Part shown: positions 19,101-26,639 of the stretch, one piece after another | Layout: the number at the start of each line of letters is the position of its first letter | Numbering within the stretch: the stretch's first letter is position 1 | Assembly (NCBI RefSeq): GCF_001427905.1 | Contig: NZ_LMEF01000032.1 | Location: 525 to 64,524 of the forward strand | DNA: 64,000 bases | DNA from: Flavobacterium sp. Root420 | GTDB taxonomy: Bacteria > Bacteroidota > Bacteroidia > Flavobacteriales > Flavobacteriaceae | Reading direction: 5' to 3' | Position numbers and translations under genes: made by a program | Notes under the pieces: model-generated | Database searches by the model: none | What the model saw: the letters and a program-made list of their open reading frames with translations, nothing else | What the model was told of the DNA's origin: nothing

Positions 19101-19472
19101 AGCACTATCTACAACCACGACAGCATAATCATAATTTGAGTAATTATTTAAGTATTTTGCATAAACCAAATTCAAAATCGCTTTTGATGGAATTGAAACC
19201 CGATTGATATCAGTTTTTAAATTGGTGAAGATTTTTTTCTTTGCATTTTCATCAACAACCTGAAGATATTTTGATTGATAAAAAAAGCATTTTATCATTT
19301 GTACTTCGTCTTTTCTTTTTACAGCTTTCTTGTAAATTTGATCAACAATTTTACTTGCCGATTTTATTTTGCCTTCATTTTCATAAGAGACAACCTTAAT
19401 CCATTTTTTGTCATTTTGTTGTGCAAATAAAGCAGTAGTGAACAATAAGAAAACAAATAAGATATTTTTCAT
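13119..19472 (-). CDS. Alpha-2-macroglobulin family protein with an inserted TonB-receptor-plug-like domain
   Basis: 2117 residues. The signal peptide is MKNILFVFLLFTTALFAQ; there is no lipobox, so it is periplasmic or exported rather than a lipoprotein. An Ala/Val-rich stretch lies near residues 115-145. An MG2-type region near 600 contains YLDRAIYRPGQTVYYKG. The A2M domain is around 1330-1420 (AFFLPNLRTDANGKVSFNF, AAWKLRLLAH). The thioester motif CAEQ has Cys1571, followed by an alpha-alpha toroid. Bacterial macroglobulins are thought to trap foreign proteases. Unusually, residues ~1250-1330 contain LYIIDGQ, INPDDLLDIEFLNG, ATALYGSRAANG and IIITTKK, the plug motif of SusC-type receptors. 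No pbpC gene, the usual partner of the short bacterial form, is adjacent. Confidence 0.9.
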   Translation of the reverse strand: MKNILFVFLLFTTALFAQQNDKKWIKVVSYENEGKIKSASKIVDQIYKKAVKRKDEVQMIKCFFYQSKYLQVVDENAKKKIFTNLKTDINRVSIPSKAILNLVYAKYLNNYSNYDYAVVVVDSAAAVVDQAAYAVADSVEVPSAQDYISPPSEFTSEKEVIAILEKTLQNESILKTTPLTNYQAIFDFLSLEKLKNENLYDYLLKENIDFFTQKIERWQIQNSEIAVYKNQLLGNSEAFLKLDLSFIKDENLRKVISLYQKLELSNPSLENQFNRIIFCSDFLPEPNEDLTKYLNELQQHSNDPFLTQKILLKKAELLLAQASKESHPDYKIEAVKIYDNIIKINDKTNAAQSALQQKQNVVSKSLDIRLQKYSYNKENTRAFINYKNIDNLKISFYKIDQKTLKKFSDSELIYKQDSLTAVIIKTQNKIVSQDYHLQNKNDYFEYTTEVLLPQLETGSYLVYFESDSGLKDKKAFAFETMTVSHLSILASQGDNKENFQILDRKTGKPLENVSIKSSYYTIKTDSNGLASYIGHNNHSYNDHIEFSVENDTILPNRNYIRYTQPYTANEQKTLNAKVEFYLDRAIYRPGQTVYYKGIAIQKQENKTSIVANTSFKIIVKDANSQNLKEFEVTSNEFGSFSGEFILPKNGATGTFYIFAGKPEDYTKGDINIKNKPNESFWKAAILQFSETYFRVEEYKRPKFKVDFDPKKESFQVNQSIKVSGSAKAFAGSNISDAKVTYTVNRFTSYFRNYYGQEQNETIATGETKTDASGKFVIEFKAEPSKNAIKEQLPVFNYRITAHVTDINGETHTSETIIKVGYHDLIINASIPNRIETKNKNEVTLTSTNLNGEFLAAKGEIKLYFVAPFRNKFKEQVWPKPEIETISASDFERLFPYEIREIKSDKTSETLLFSKKIDTEKDKKIALDFISNYKSGNYKIVFSAKDTFNNAIESVSTFEIKQSKDKFNPGKLFTAEQINSNPKKDGFVEVKLSSIIPDLYITANGNYGNQTYFENTYHLQNNEVTIKIPLKKEFENSIRLSFQSIFENEIFNEELNVVLQTEESKLELIVESFRNKIEPGSTEKWSFKLKSINAKTEAEVLASLYDSSLDQFTKRDWNILNINNYRYNTSNFKSGLGFEKSNSSLENLNEDLPIGKFYKEETKLNWFGFDFYNSRYGDSLGLTIRDIKDKKVGSETIKGDPDAVLAVDEPVGAGNAAVLEESVVAPSADNVRFVKPAVAKSSETVNDPEYYFKTNKVKFIPGKKIISGMTSMIVNTSTLYIIDGQISSESNFKKINPDDLLDIEFLNGDKATALYGSRAANGVIIITTKKALEELTQVKARKNLSETAFFLPNLRTDANGKVSFNFTSPEALAAWKLRLLAHNKDAVSGYLEKSVVTQKELMVLPNFPRFFREKDTIIISAKISNITDKAKTGIAILQFFDATTMQPIDAKMLNAKNVRNFNVGAFGNTTATWTISIPEGLQGVQYKILAKSGNFSDGEENILPVLTNNMLVTESIPIWVRENSTKEYTFENLKNNTSSTLKNHQFTLEYTSNPAWIAIQSLPYLMEYEHECAEQTFARFYANALASEIISSNPKIATIFEDWRKNGKLNSKLEENEELKSIILAETPWLNDAQSEDEKKKNLALLFDLEKMKNSQEATFDKLKQKQKSSGGFAWFNGSDENEYITRHILAGLGHLSKLSKNEDIEHKIEEISKPGIPYLDGKFLESYKSRAKNLKATDKLSWINPNSDLHYLYTRSFYLEDYKLSDTLKKATKLYLDIIKKEWLSYSLYEKGLAALSLNRFGESESAKKIIESLKETSSNNEDWGMYWIANKAGWYWYQAPIETQALLIEAFAEVNHDTKSVDAMKVWLLKNKQTKNWPTTKSTTEAVYALLMQGTDWLSVKDNTVIKLGNEKILTKKLSESEKEAETGYIKMNWKTDEIKKEMASINIQNKSKVPGFGGVYWQYFEDLDKIKTNSGAVLSVSKELYLKKNSMKGDQLERITSKNPLKTGDLVTVRLIITSKEDTEYVHLKDMRASCFEPVNVLSEYQYKDRLGYYMSTKDAATHFFFDRIDKGTYVLEYDIRVNNSGEFSNGISTIESMYAPEFSSHTKGIRVKVN

Positions 19473-19590
19473 AAGTGTGTTTTAGTATATAGAGAGCAGT
19501 TTTTGACAAAAGGTTGGGAACCGGCTTAAATAATTTTCGTACAAATTACTAATTTATCTCCTAAACCAAATAATACATTTTATATTTCCT

Positions 19591-19598
19591 TATTTTTG
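19591..19598 (+). promoter_or_regulatory. -7 promoter box (TATTTTTG), start-proximal
   Basis: Matches TAnnTTTG and ends only 4 nt before ATG 19603. If used, the transcript would begin at or next to the start codon. No good -33 TTG is seen at the expected distance. Confidence 0.45.
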
Positions 19599-19602
19599 AA
19601 AT

Positions 19603-20289
19603 ATGAAAAAGCTCCCACTTCTTTTTTTGCTTGCGCCAATTTTAATTTGGTCACAGACTAATTTTGAAAAAGCAGAAAAGTTATTTCATGCCAAAAAGTA
19701 TGAGGAAGCTCAGGTTATTTTTGAAGGAGTATTAAAAACAAAACCTTCAGATTTAAAAACGCTAGAGTATTTAGGAGACATTGCTGCTCATCAAAAAGCG
19801 TGGGTAAAAGGAGCAGAACATTACAAAAAACTAAAGGAGCTAAAACCAAGCGAAGCAGATTATTTTTATAAATATGGAGGTTGTCTGGCAATGCGAGCCA
19901 TGGAAGTGAATAAATTAAAAGCTTTCGGAATGGTAGATGACATGAAACAGGCATTCGAAAAAACAATAATTCTAAATCCAAAACACATTCCCGCAAGATG
20001 GGCTTTGATTGAAATCTACTTACAATTGCCAGGAATTTTGGGTGGAAGCGAATCGAAAGCAATAGGATATTCTAATGAATTAATGCAAATTTCTCCTGTT
20101 GATGGATATATGTCAAAAGGAAGAATTGACGAATACTTTAAAAGATATACATCAGCTGAAAAAAATTATATAAAAGCAAATGAAATTGGTAAATCAAAAG
20201 TCACTTTTCAAAAATTATATAATTTATATTTGAACAAATTAAAAGATGCTAAAAAAGCACAGGAATTGAAACGAAGATTTGAAGCATAA
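19603..20289 (+). CDS. Secreted tetratricopeptide-repeat protein
   Basis: 228 residues with a signal peptide (MKKLPLLFLLAPILIWS, cleavage before QTNF). TPR-type helices start at once: FEKAEKLFHAKKYEEAQVIF, a second near LKTLEYLGDIAAHQ, and later ones near KAFEKTIILNPKHIPARWAL. It is likely a periplasmic protein-interaction scaffold. It is divergent from the macroglobulin gene (130 bp apart) and precedes mpl by 66 bp. No enzyme motif is seen. Confidence 0.85.
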   Translation: MKKLPLLFLLAPILIWSQTNFEKAEKLFHAKKYEEAQVIFEGVLKTKPSDLKTLEYLGDIAAHQKAWVKGAEHYKKLKELKPSEADYFYKYGGCLAMRAMEVNKLKAFGMVDDMKQAFEKTIILNPKHIPARWALIEIYLQLPGILGGSESKAIGYSNELMQISPVDGYMSKGRIDEYFKRYTSAEKNYIKANEIGKSKVTFQKLYNLYLNKLKDAKKAQELKRRFEA

Positions 20290-20320
20290 TTGAAAACTAC
20301 AAAATTAAATTCCATCTGAA

Positions 20321-20354
20321 ATTGGAATTTGGAACTTAAAAAATTGGAATTTTA
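20321..20354. repeat. Intergenic repeat word, copy 2 (GGAATTTGG type)
   Basis: Near-identical to 5341-5374. Here it forms the sequence immediately before the mpl start codon (20356), so the repeat supplies the translation-initiation region of that gene. Confidence 0.6.
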
Positions 20355-20355
20355 A

Positions 20356-21711
20356 ATGAAAACACATTTCATCGCTATAGGCGGAAGTGCCATGCACAAT
20401 TTAGCATTAGCATTGCATAACAAGGGATATCAGGTTACAGGAAGTGATGACGCTATTTTTGAACCTTCAAAATCAAGATTAGAGAAAAAAGGAATTTTAC
20501 CGGCCGAATTGGGTTGGTTTCCTGAAAAAATCACTGCCGATATTGAAGCAGTAATTCTTGGAATGCACGCCAAAGCGGATAATCCGGAATTGTTAAAAGC
20601 ACAAGAATTAGGATTGAAAATTTATTCGTACCCGGAATTTTTATATGAACAATCTAAAAATAAAACGCGCGTTGTAATTGGCGGATCGCACGGAAAAACA
20701 ACCATTACTTCGATGATTTTGCACGTAATGCATTATCATAATATTGAAGTTGATTATATGGTAGGAGCACAGCTGGAAGGTTTTGATACGATGGTCCATC
20801 TTACAGAAGAAAATGATTTTATGGTTCTGGAAGGTGATGAGTATTTATCTTCTCCGATCGACAGAAGACCGAAATTTCATTTGTATCAGCCTAATATCGC
20901 TCTAATTTCAGGAATTGCCTGGGATCATATTAATGTGTTTCCAACATATGAGAATTATGTGGAGCAATTTGAAATTTTCATTCAAAAAATTACCAACGGT
21001 GGTATTTTAGTTTATAATGAAAATGATCCGGAAGTAAAACGCGTTGCCGAAGCAGCAACAAATCCTATTCGTAAATTATCGTATCATACACCTGAATATA
21101 CAGTAAGTGATGGTGTGACTTTATTAAAAACTCCTGAGGGCGATATGCCAATTGAAGTTTTTGGAGCACATAATTTAAATAATTTGGCTGGAGCCAAATG
21201 GATTTGCCAAAACATGGGCGTTGACGAAGCTGATTTTTATGAAGCAATTGCGAGTTTTAAAGGAGCTTCAAAGCGATTAGAGAAAATCGCCGAAGGAAAA
21301 GGAAAAGTAGCTTATAAAGACTTTGCCCACTCTCCAAGTAAAGTGGCTGCTACAACAAAAGCAGTAAAAGAACAATATCCAAACAGGACTTTAGTAGCTT
21401 GTTTAGAATTGCATACGTATAGCAGTTTAAATGCTGAATTCTTAAAAGAATATGAAGGCGCATTGGAATATGCTGATGTTGCCGTCGTTTTCTATTCTCC
21501 GGACGCTGTAAAAATCAAACAATTGGAAGAAGTGACTTACGAACAAATAGCCAATTCTTTTAATAGAGAAGATTTGATTATTTACACCAATCCAAGTGAA
21601 TTCAAAGAATATTTATTCAACTTAAATCTTGAAAATTCTGCGCTTTTATTGATGAGTTCAGGAAATTACGGAGGATTGAATTTTGATGAGGTTAAAAGTT
21701 TGATTAATTAG
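20356..21711 (+). CDS. mpl: UDP-N-acetylmuramate:L-alanyl-gamma-D-glutamyl-meso-DAP ligase (Mur ligase family)
   Basis: 451 residues. The N-terminal Rossmann region (FIAIGGSAMHNLALAL) is of MurC/Mpl type. The ATP-binding loop is GGSHGKTT (109-116), followed by VLEGDEYLSS and ISGIAWDHINVFPTYE. The C-terminal domain has FAHSPSKVAATTKAVKEQYP, the form seen in Mpl. Mpl reattaches recycled murein tripeptide to UDP-MurNAc in the cytoplasm. MurC is the alternative, but the N-terminal glycine pattern, length and absence of neighbouring mur genes favour Mpl. Confidence 0.88.
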   Translation: MKTHFIAIGGSAMHNLALALHNKGYQVTGSDDAIFEPSKSRLEKKGILPAELGWFPEKITADIEAVILGMHAKADNPELLKAQELGLKIYSYPEFLYEQSKNKTRVVIGGSHGKTTITSMILHVMHYHNIEVDYMVGAQLEGFDTMVHLTEENDFMVLEGDEYLSSPIDRRPKFHLYQPNIALISGIAWDHINVFPTYENYVEQFEIFIQKITNGGILVYNENDPEVKRVAEAATNPIRKLSYHTPEYTVSDGVTLLKTPEGDMPIEVFGAHNLNNLAGAKWICQNMGVDEADFYEAIASFKGASKRLEKIAEGKGKVAYKDFAHSPSKVAATTKAVKEQYPNRTLVACLELHTYSSLNAEFLKEYEGALEYADVAVVFYSPDAVKIKQLEEVTYEQIANSFNREDLIIYTNPSEFKEYLFNLNLENSALLLMSSGNYGGLNFDEVKSLIN

Positions 21712-21815
21712 AAAATGTGTCAATTAGAAAATTAGATAATGTGCCGATTGCATAAAGGCAATCGGTATTTTTTTTAAAAATTATCTAATTGGCACATTTT
21801 CTAATTATCTAATTT
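21712..21815. repeat. Intergenic inverted-repeat cluster (ATTAGATAATGTGCC)
   Basis: ATTAGATAATGTGCC at the left is mirrored by GGCACATTTTCTAATTATCTAAT on the right, and the words AATTAG and ATTATCTAAT recur several times in both orientations. The right part runs to the end of the DUF1287 coding sequence. The inner hairpin is a terminator (listed separately). It resembles dispersed Flavobacterium intergenic filler repeats. Confidence 0.5.
21744..21775 (+). terminator. Rho-independent terminator after mpl
   Basis: Stem CCGATTGC (21744-21751) / GCAATCGG (21758-21765), loop ATAAAG, then TATTTTTTTT. Only the plus strand has the T tract. Confidence 0.85.
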
Positions 21816-22435
21816 GTATAGCTATAATGTCCGACTATTTTATATTCGAATAAGCAATCTTCCAGAACTTGTCCGCTTCCAACATTATGGACGATCAAAT
21901 TTCTTTGTCCGTCTTTTGATTTTTTACTGGTAATAATTCCGATGTGTGGCAATTTATTATTGATCATCCAGGTTACCATCTCTCCGGTTTTATACTCTTT
22001 TGCGTTTTGGGTTACAGGCAGTTTGATTCCTTTTCTTTCAAAAAACACTTCTAAATTGGGAACTCTCCTGTGATCAATATTGGTATCGGTTTTTGTCATT
22101 CCCCATTTTTCTAAATTTGGATATTGAGAGAAATTTGAAATCATATCTTCATGAACTTCTTTCTGCAAATCGATTCCTAATTTTCTGTAAGAACGAATGA
22201 TCACATCGGTACAAACACCTTTGTTTTTTGGAACATCACCGTTAGGATATTTAATTGAAAAATAAGCAGGATCATAATTTATTGATGGATCAATAATTGA
22301 AATCGCTGCATCTGATAATTGCTGCCCGAAAGTTTGCACTGTTTGCAGATTGTTTTCGGCACGAAGGACATTTTTTTCTTTTCGATTGCAAGAAAAAAGT
22401 AAAAAGCAAATGCATAAAAGAGATACTGATTTCAT
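21809..22435 (-). CDS. DUF1287 lipoprotein (NlpC/P60-like fold)
   Basis: 208 residues. The lipoprotein signal ends LLFSC (Cys16). DUF1287 hallmarks are YPNGDVPKNKGVCTDVIIRSYRKLGIDLQ, with the likely catalytic Cys in GVCTD, VHEDM, and a late His in LPHIGII. The family has a papain-like fold related to NlpC/P60 amidases, so a cell-wall peptide hydrolase is plausible; activity is an inference. It is convergent with the peptidoglycan-recycling gene mpl. Confidence 0.86.
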   Translation of the reverse strand: MKSVSLLCICFLLFSCNRKEKNVLRAENNLQTVQTFGQQLSDAAISIIDPSINYDPAYFSIKYPNGDVPKNKGVCTDVIIRSYRKLGIDLQKEVHEDMISNFSQYPNLEKWGMTKTDTNIDHRRVPNLEVFFERKGIKLPVTQNAKEYKTGEMVTWMINNKLPHIGIITSKKSKDGQRNLIVHNVGSGQVLEDCLFEYKIVGHYSYTN

Positions 22436-22558
22436 TGTAAGATTATGTTTTATAGTGGCTTATTTGTTTTAAATTTAATCATTTTAGAGTTATCTTTTAT
22501 TTATGAATGATTTTTCTTATTTTTTAATATATTAGCCATTTTTTAAGACTGTAATAAA

Positions 22559-23020
22559 ATGAATCCAATTATAAGAGTTGTTAAGACAACAAGCGAAAAT
22601 CCTGATTTTATTTCTTTAATAAAAACCTTTGATATTTTTTTATGGGAACGTTACCCGGAATTGAAAAACGATTATTGGGGTAATAATTTAATTGAATTCA
22701 ACTCTAATGTTTTTATTATTTATTTGAATGGTAAAGCTGTTGCTTGTGGTTGTTTTAAAAAATATAATACAAATACAGTTGAATTAAAGCGCATGTTTGT
22801 TTCGCCTGAAGCAAGAGGCTTGGGTTTAGCTCAAAGAGTAATAAAAGAGTTAGAAAATGAGGCTATAGATCAGGGGTTTGAAACGATGATTTTGGAAACA
22901 TTATACAAACAAATCGAAGCAATTAATCTTTACCAAAAAGTAGGTTTTAGAATCGTTGAGAATTATGAACCTTATGAAGGTTTGGCAAATAGTGTTTGTA
23001 TGCGTAAATCTATTATTTAA
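22559..23020 (+). CDS. GNAT family N-acetyltransferase
   Basis: 153 residues. The acetyl-CoA binding segment is MFVSPEARGLGLAQRVIKEL (motif A, RGLGLA), followed by LETLYKQIEAINLYQKVGF (motif B). It is cytoplasmic with unknown substrate. It begins a tight run with radC (4 bp gap), yjjG and a secreted protein. Confidence 0.92.
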   Translation: MNPIIRVVKTTSENPDFISLIKTFDIFLWERYPELKNDYWGNNLIEFNSNVFIIYLNGKAVACGCFKKYNTNTVELKRMFVSPEARGLGLAQRVIKELENEAIDQGFETMILETLYKQIEAINLYQKVGFRIVENYEPYEGLANSVCMRKSII

Positions 23021-23024
23021 CATT

Positions 23025-23714
23025 ATGGAAACTACTCATTTCCCCATTACGAACTGGTCTGAAGACGATCGTCCTCGCGAAAAGTTAATGCTGAAAGGTA
23101 AAAGTGCTTTAAGCGATGCAGAATTGATTGCGATCTTGATTGGCTCAGGAAGCCGAAACGAATCTGCCGTAGATTTAAGCAAAAGAATTTTGGCCAGCGC
23201 AGATAATTTGAATGTTTTAGGCAAAATGTCGATTTCTCAATTAATGAATTTTAAAGGAATAGGAGAGGCCAAAGCAATTACTATTATTTCGGCTTTAGAA
23301 CTTGGCAGACGCCGAAGAGCTGAAGATGCTGTCGAATTGATTAAAATTACATCAAGTAAAAGAGTCTTTGAAATTATGCAGCCTATTATTGGTGAGCTCC
23401 CACATGAAGAATTTTGGGTACTTTTTCTGAATAATTCCAATAAAGTAATTTCTAAATCACAATTGAGTAAAGGCGGTATTTCGGGAACTATTGTCGATGT
23501 TCGGCTGGTTTTTAAATTGGCTCTTGAAAATGGAGCTACTGGGTTGATTTTGTGTCATAATCATCCCTCTGGAAATTTGCAGCCAAGCGATGCTGATCGA
23601 AAAATCGCTAAAAAAATCAAACTCGCAGGTGATAGTTTAGATGTTAAAGTTTTGGATCATTTGATTATTACTGAAACAAAATATTATAGTTTTGTAGATG
23701 AAGGAATTTTTTAG
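23025..23714 (+). CDS. radC: RadC family JAB/MPN domain protein
   Basis: 229 residues. The start is ATG 23025 (METTHFPITNW). A longer frame open from 22956 would overlap the acetyltransferase gene and is rejected. An N-terminal helix-hairpin-helix part (MNFKGIGEAKAITIISALELG) is followed by the JAMM zinc-protease-like motif CHNHPSGNLQPSDAD. Despite the name, a DNA repair role is not established for the family. It is 3 bp from yjjG. Confidence 0.94.
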   Translation: METTHFPITNWSEDDRPREKLMLKGKSALSDAELIAILIGSGSRNESAVDLSKRILASADNLNVLGKMSISQLMNFKGIGEAKAITIISALELGRRRRAEDAVELIKITSSKRVFEIMQPIIGELPHEEFWVLFLNNSNKVISKSQLSKGGISGTIVDVRLVFKLALENGATGLILCHNHPSGNLQPSDADRKIAKKIKLAGDSLDVKVLDHLIITETKYYSFVDEGIF

Positions 23715-23717
23715 ATT

Positions 23718-24404
23718 ATGAATACCACCATTACAGACGTTTTTTTCGATTTAGATCATACGCTTTGGGATTTTGATAAAAATTCTGAAATGGCTTTTGA
23801 TCGCATTTTTAAAAATAAATTCCCCGAAATTAGAATTCAGGATTTTATTGAGAAATATGCTCCCATAAATCAAGCCTGCTGGAAGCTATATCAAAATGAT
23901 CAGATAACACATATTGAACTTCGCTATAACAGATTAAAGTTTTCTTTTGATGCTTTAAATGTTGAGATCTCAGATGAAAATATCGATGAAATTGCCAATG
24001 ATTATATTGAATATTTAACGGATAACAATCATCTTTTTGATGGCGCAATTGAAGTATTAGAATATCTAAAACCAAAGTATAAACTCCATATTATTACCAA
24101 CGGTTTTGCGAATGTTCAGGAAAAAAAGATTAATAATGCTTTACTTTCCAGTTATTTCAATACAATAACAAATTCAGAATTAGCGGGCGTAAAAAAGCCA
24201 AATAGTATTATCTTTGATTATGCTGTTAATTCGGCTAAAGCTTCAAAAGAAAACAGTATCATGATTGGAGACTGTCTTGAAGCTGATGTTAACGGTGCTT
24301 TGAATGCAGGTTTGGATGCTATTTTTTTTAATGAAAAGAAAATTGAAGCTCCGGATAATATTAAACAAATAAACCATTTATTAGAACTTAAAAAATATTT
24401 GTAG
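23718..24404 (+). CDS. yjjG: YjjG family noncanonical pyrimidine nucleotidase (HAD)
   Basis: 228 residues. HAD motif I is FFDLDHTLWDF (Asp11 nucleophile, Asp13), motif II is ITNGF, motif III is VKKPNS and motif IV is IGDCLEADVNGA. The length and the HTLWDF signature fit YjjG, which dephosphorylates noncanonical pyrimidine nucleotides in the cytoplasm. Confidence 0.9.
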   Translation: MNTTITDVFFDLDHTLWDFDKNSEMAFDRIFKNKFPEIRIQDFIEKYAPINQACWKLYQNDQITHIELRYNRLKFSFDALNVEISDENIDEIANDYIEYLTDNNHLFDGAIEVLEYLKPKYKLHIITNGFANVQEKKINNALLSSYFNTITNSELAGVKKPNSIIFDYAVNSAKASKENSIMIGDCLEADVNGALNAGLDAIFFNEKKIEAPDNIKQINHLLELKKYL

Positions 24405-24406
24405 AG

Positions 24407-25189
24407 ATGAAAATTAAATTATTATTAGTTACACTTTTTTGCTCGGTTATAGGATTTGCACAATCTATTAATGATTATAAAGCTGTTATTGTGCCTTTGA
24501 AATACGATTTTATAAAAACTGAAAATCAATATAGATTGGCTACTATTACTAAATCTAATTTAACCAAGGCGGGTTTTCAGGCTTTCTATGCAAATGAAGA
24601 GATCCCTGCTGAATTTAGTGATCGTTGTCAGCTTTTGTACATTGATGTAAAAAAAGATAATGGCTTTTTAGTAACGAAGCTTTTTATAGAGTTTAAAGAT
24701 TGTTATGGAAAAGTAGTTTATACTTCTGAAGTCGGAAAAAGCAAAGAAAAAGATTATGAAGCTGCATACAGAGAAAGCCTTAATATGGCATTTATATCTG
24801 TAACGGCTTTACATTATAAATACAGCGGTAAAACTGTTTTACCAACTGGTAATAGAGTTGGAACCGGAGCTATGAACCCGGCAGCAGTAGCAGTTATGAC
24901 TCCTGCAACAACAGCAGCAGTCGTAACACCTGCAACAACTGTTGCGACTCCGGTTGCAGATGTTTCTGATCCAAATTTGTTATATGCTCAGCCAACAGAA
25001 AATGGATATCAATTGATTGACAAAACACCAAAAGTGGTAATGAAATTGCTAAAAACATCTCGTCCAGATTCATTTATAGCTATAAAAGATGGAGTACAGG
25101 GTACATTGAATGCAAAAGACAATCAATGGTTTTTTGAATATTATCAAAATGATAAATTAGTATCTGAAAAAGTTGTAGTTAAATTCTAA
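24407..25189 (+). CDS. Hypothetical secreted protein with Ala/Thr-rich linker
   Basis: 260 residues with a signal peptide (MKIKLLLVTLFCSVIGFAQ). The N-terminal domain (about 20-145) has YDFIKTENQYRLATITKSNL, a form resembling other short periplasmic proteins of Flavobacteria. A low-complexity segment of A, T, V and P (about 160-190; PATTAAVVTPATTVATPVA) links it to a small C-terminal domain (GYQLIDKTPKVVMKLLKTS, then FEYYQNDKLVSEK). It starts 2 bp after yjjG, so it is co-transcribed, and is convergent with rarA 17 bp away. Function unknown. Confidence 0.8.
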   Translation: MKIKLLLVTLFCSVIGFAQSINDYKAVIVPLKYDFIKTENQYRLATITKSNLTKAGFQAFYANEEIPAEFSDRCQLLYIDVKKDNGFLVTKLFIEFKDCYGKVVYTSEVGKSKEKDYEAAYRESLNMAFISVTALHYKYSGKTVLPTGNRVGTGAMNPAAVAVMTPATTAAVVTPATTVATPVADVSDPNLLYAQPTENGYQLIDKTPKVVMKLLKTSRPDSFIAIKDGVQGTLNAKDNQWFFEYYQNDKLVSEKVVVKF

Positions 25190-25206
25190 AACATAAAATA
25201 AGGTTT

Positions 25207-26484
25207 TTAATAACCATATTTATCTTTCCAACGGTTCTTTAAAAATTCGCGGTTACTGTTCTCTCTAGAATTGTTTCCCGGATTATAAAGAACCGTTTTT
25301 TTTATGGCATCTGGCAAAAATTCCTGTTCTGCAAAATTGTTGGCATAATCGTGCGAATACTTATAATCATCACCATAACCCAATTCTTTCATAAGTTTGG
25401 TTGGCGCATTTCGTAAATGAATGGGTACAGGTAAATCTCCAGTTTGCTTAACTAGTTGTTGCGCATTTCCGATGGCCATATACGATGCATTACTTTTTGG
25501 AGAAGTAGCAAGATAAATAGCACATTGGCTCAAAATAATGCGGCTTTCAGGATAACCGATAGTGGTGACAGCCTGAAAAGTGTTATTGGCCATAATAAAG
25601 GCAGTTGGGTTCGCATTTCCAATATCTTCACTTGATAAAATAAGCATTCTTCTTGCAACAAATTTTACATCTTCGCCGCCTTCAATCATTCGGGCTAACC
25701 AATAAACTGCGCCATTTGGGTCGCTTCCACGAATAGATTTTATAAAGGCAGAAACAATATCATAATGTTGTTCGCCACTTTTGTCATATAGAACCGTATT
25801 TTGTTGAACCAATTCAAAAACACGATCATTGGTAATAATGATTTCATCATCTGCTGAAGCATTGACAACTAATTCGAATATGTTTAGAAGCTTTCGGCCG
25901 TCTCCACCTGAAAGTCGTAATAAAGCTTCGGTTTCCTTTAAAATAATATTTTTTGATGCTAATTCATTATCAGTTTTCATCGCACGATGCAATAATGCTT
26001 CTAAGTCTGCCTTTGTAAAAGCGTTTAATACATAAACCTGGCAACGAGACAATAATGCGGGAATAACTTCAAAACTCGGATTTTCAGTTGTAGCCCCTAT
26101 TAAGGTAATCCAGCCTTTTTCTACTGCTGCCAAAAGTGAATCTTGTTGTGATTTGCTGAATCGATGAATCTCATCAATAAATAAAATTGGATTTTTGGCA
26201 GTGAATAATCCGCCACTTTGTTTGGCTTTATCAATTACATCACGAATATCTTTTACACCTGAATTTATCGCGCTTAAAATATAAAATGGACGTTTAGATT
26301 CCTGTGCAATAATTTGTGCCAAAGTGGTTTTCCCAGTTCCCGGAGGTCCCCAGAAAATCAGAGATGGAATAATTCCTTTCGAAATTTGTTGCGTCAGAGA
26401 TCCGTTCGGTCCAACCAAATGGCTTTGACTAATATAATCTTCTAATTTCTGTGGGCGAATACGCTCGGCTAACGGTGCTTCCAT
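25207..26484 (-). CDS. rarA: Replication-associated recombination protein A (AAA+ ATPase)
   Basis: 425 residues. Walker A GPPGTGKTTLA (46-56), Walker B ILFIDEIHRFSK near 100, sensor 1 LIGATTENPSFEV, then the C-terminal tetramerisation region (RMIEGGEDVKFVARRMLILSSEDIG and YGDDYKYSHDY). It acts at stalled replication forks as a clamp-loader-like ATPase. The length is normal. Confidence 0.96.
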   Translation of the reverse strand: MEAPLAERIRPQKLEDYISQSHLVGPNGSLTQQISKGIIPSLIFWGPPGTGKTTLAQIIAQESKRPFYILSAINSGVKDIRDVIDKAKQSGGLFTAKNPILFIDEIHRFSKSQQDSLLAAVEKGWITLIGATTENPSFEVIPALLSRCQVYVLNAFTKADLEALLHRAMKTDNELASKNIILKETEALLRLSGGDGRKLLNIFELVVNASADDEIIITNDRVFELVQQNTVLYDKSGEQHYDIVSAFIKSIRGSDPNGAVYWLARMIEGGEDVKFVARRMLILSSEDIGNANPTAFIMANNTFQAVTTIGYPESRIILSQCAIYLATSPKSNASYMAIGNAQQLVKQTGDLPVPIHLRNAPTKLMKELGYGDDYKYSHDYANNFAEQEFLPDAIKKTVLYNPGNNSRENSNREFLKNRWKDKYGY

Positions 26485-26639
26485 TTTGTAAAATTACTAT
26501 TTTCAATTTTAATTATAAATTTTTAAAAGTTAATTACTCATAAAAACATCTTCATATTAAATAAAGTAACTGACAAATTATCAGTAAATTGTATTTGGAT
26601 AGTTTTTTGATGTTCCTTCAGTTATAGATTCTAAAAAAC

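Noticed and set aside
22956..23024. Longer RadC start overlapping the acetyltransferase gene
   Set aside because: RadC family proteins do not have this extension; ATG 23025 gives the normal length and a 4-bp gap.
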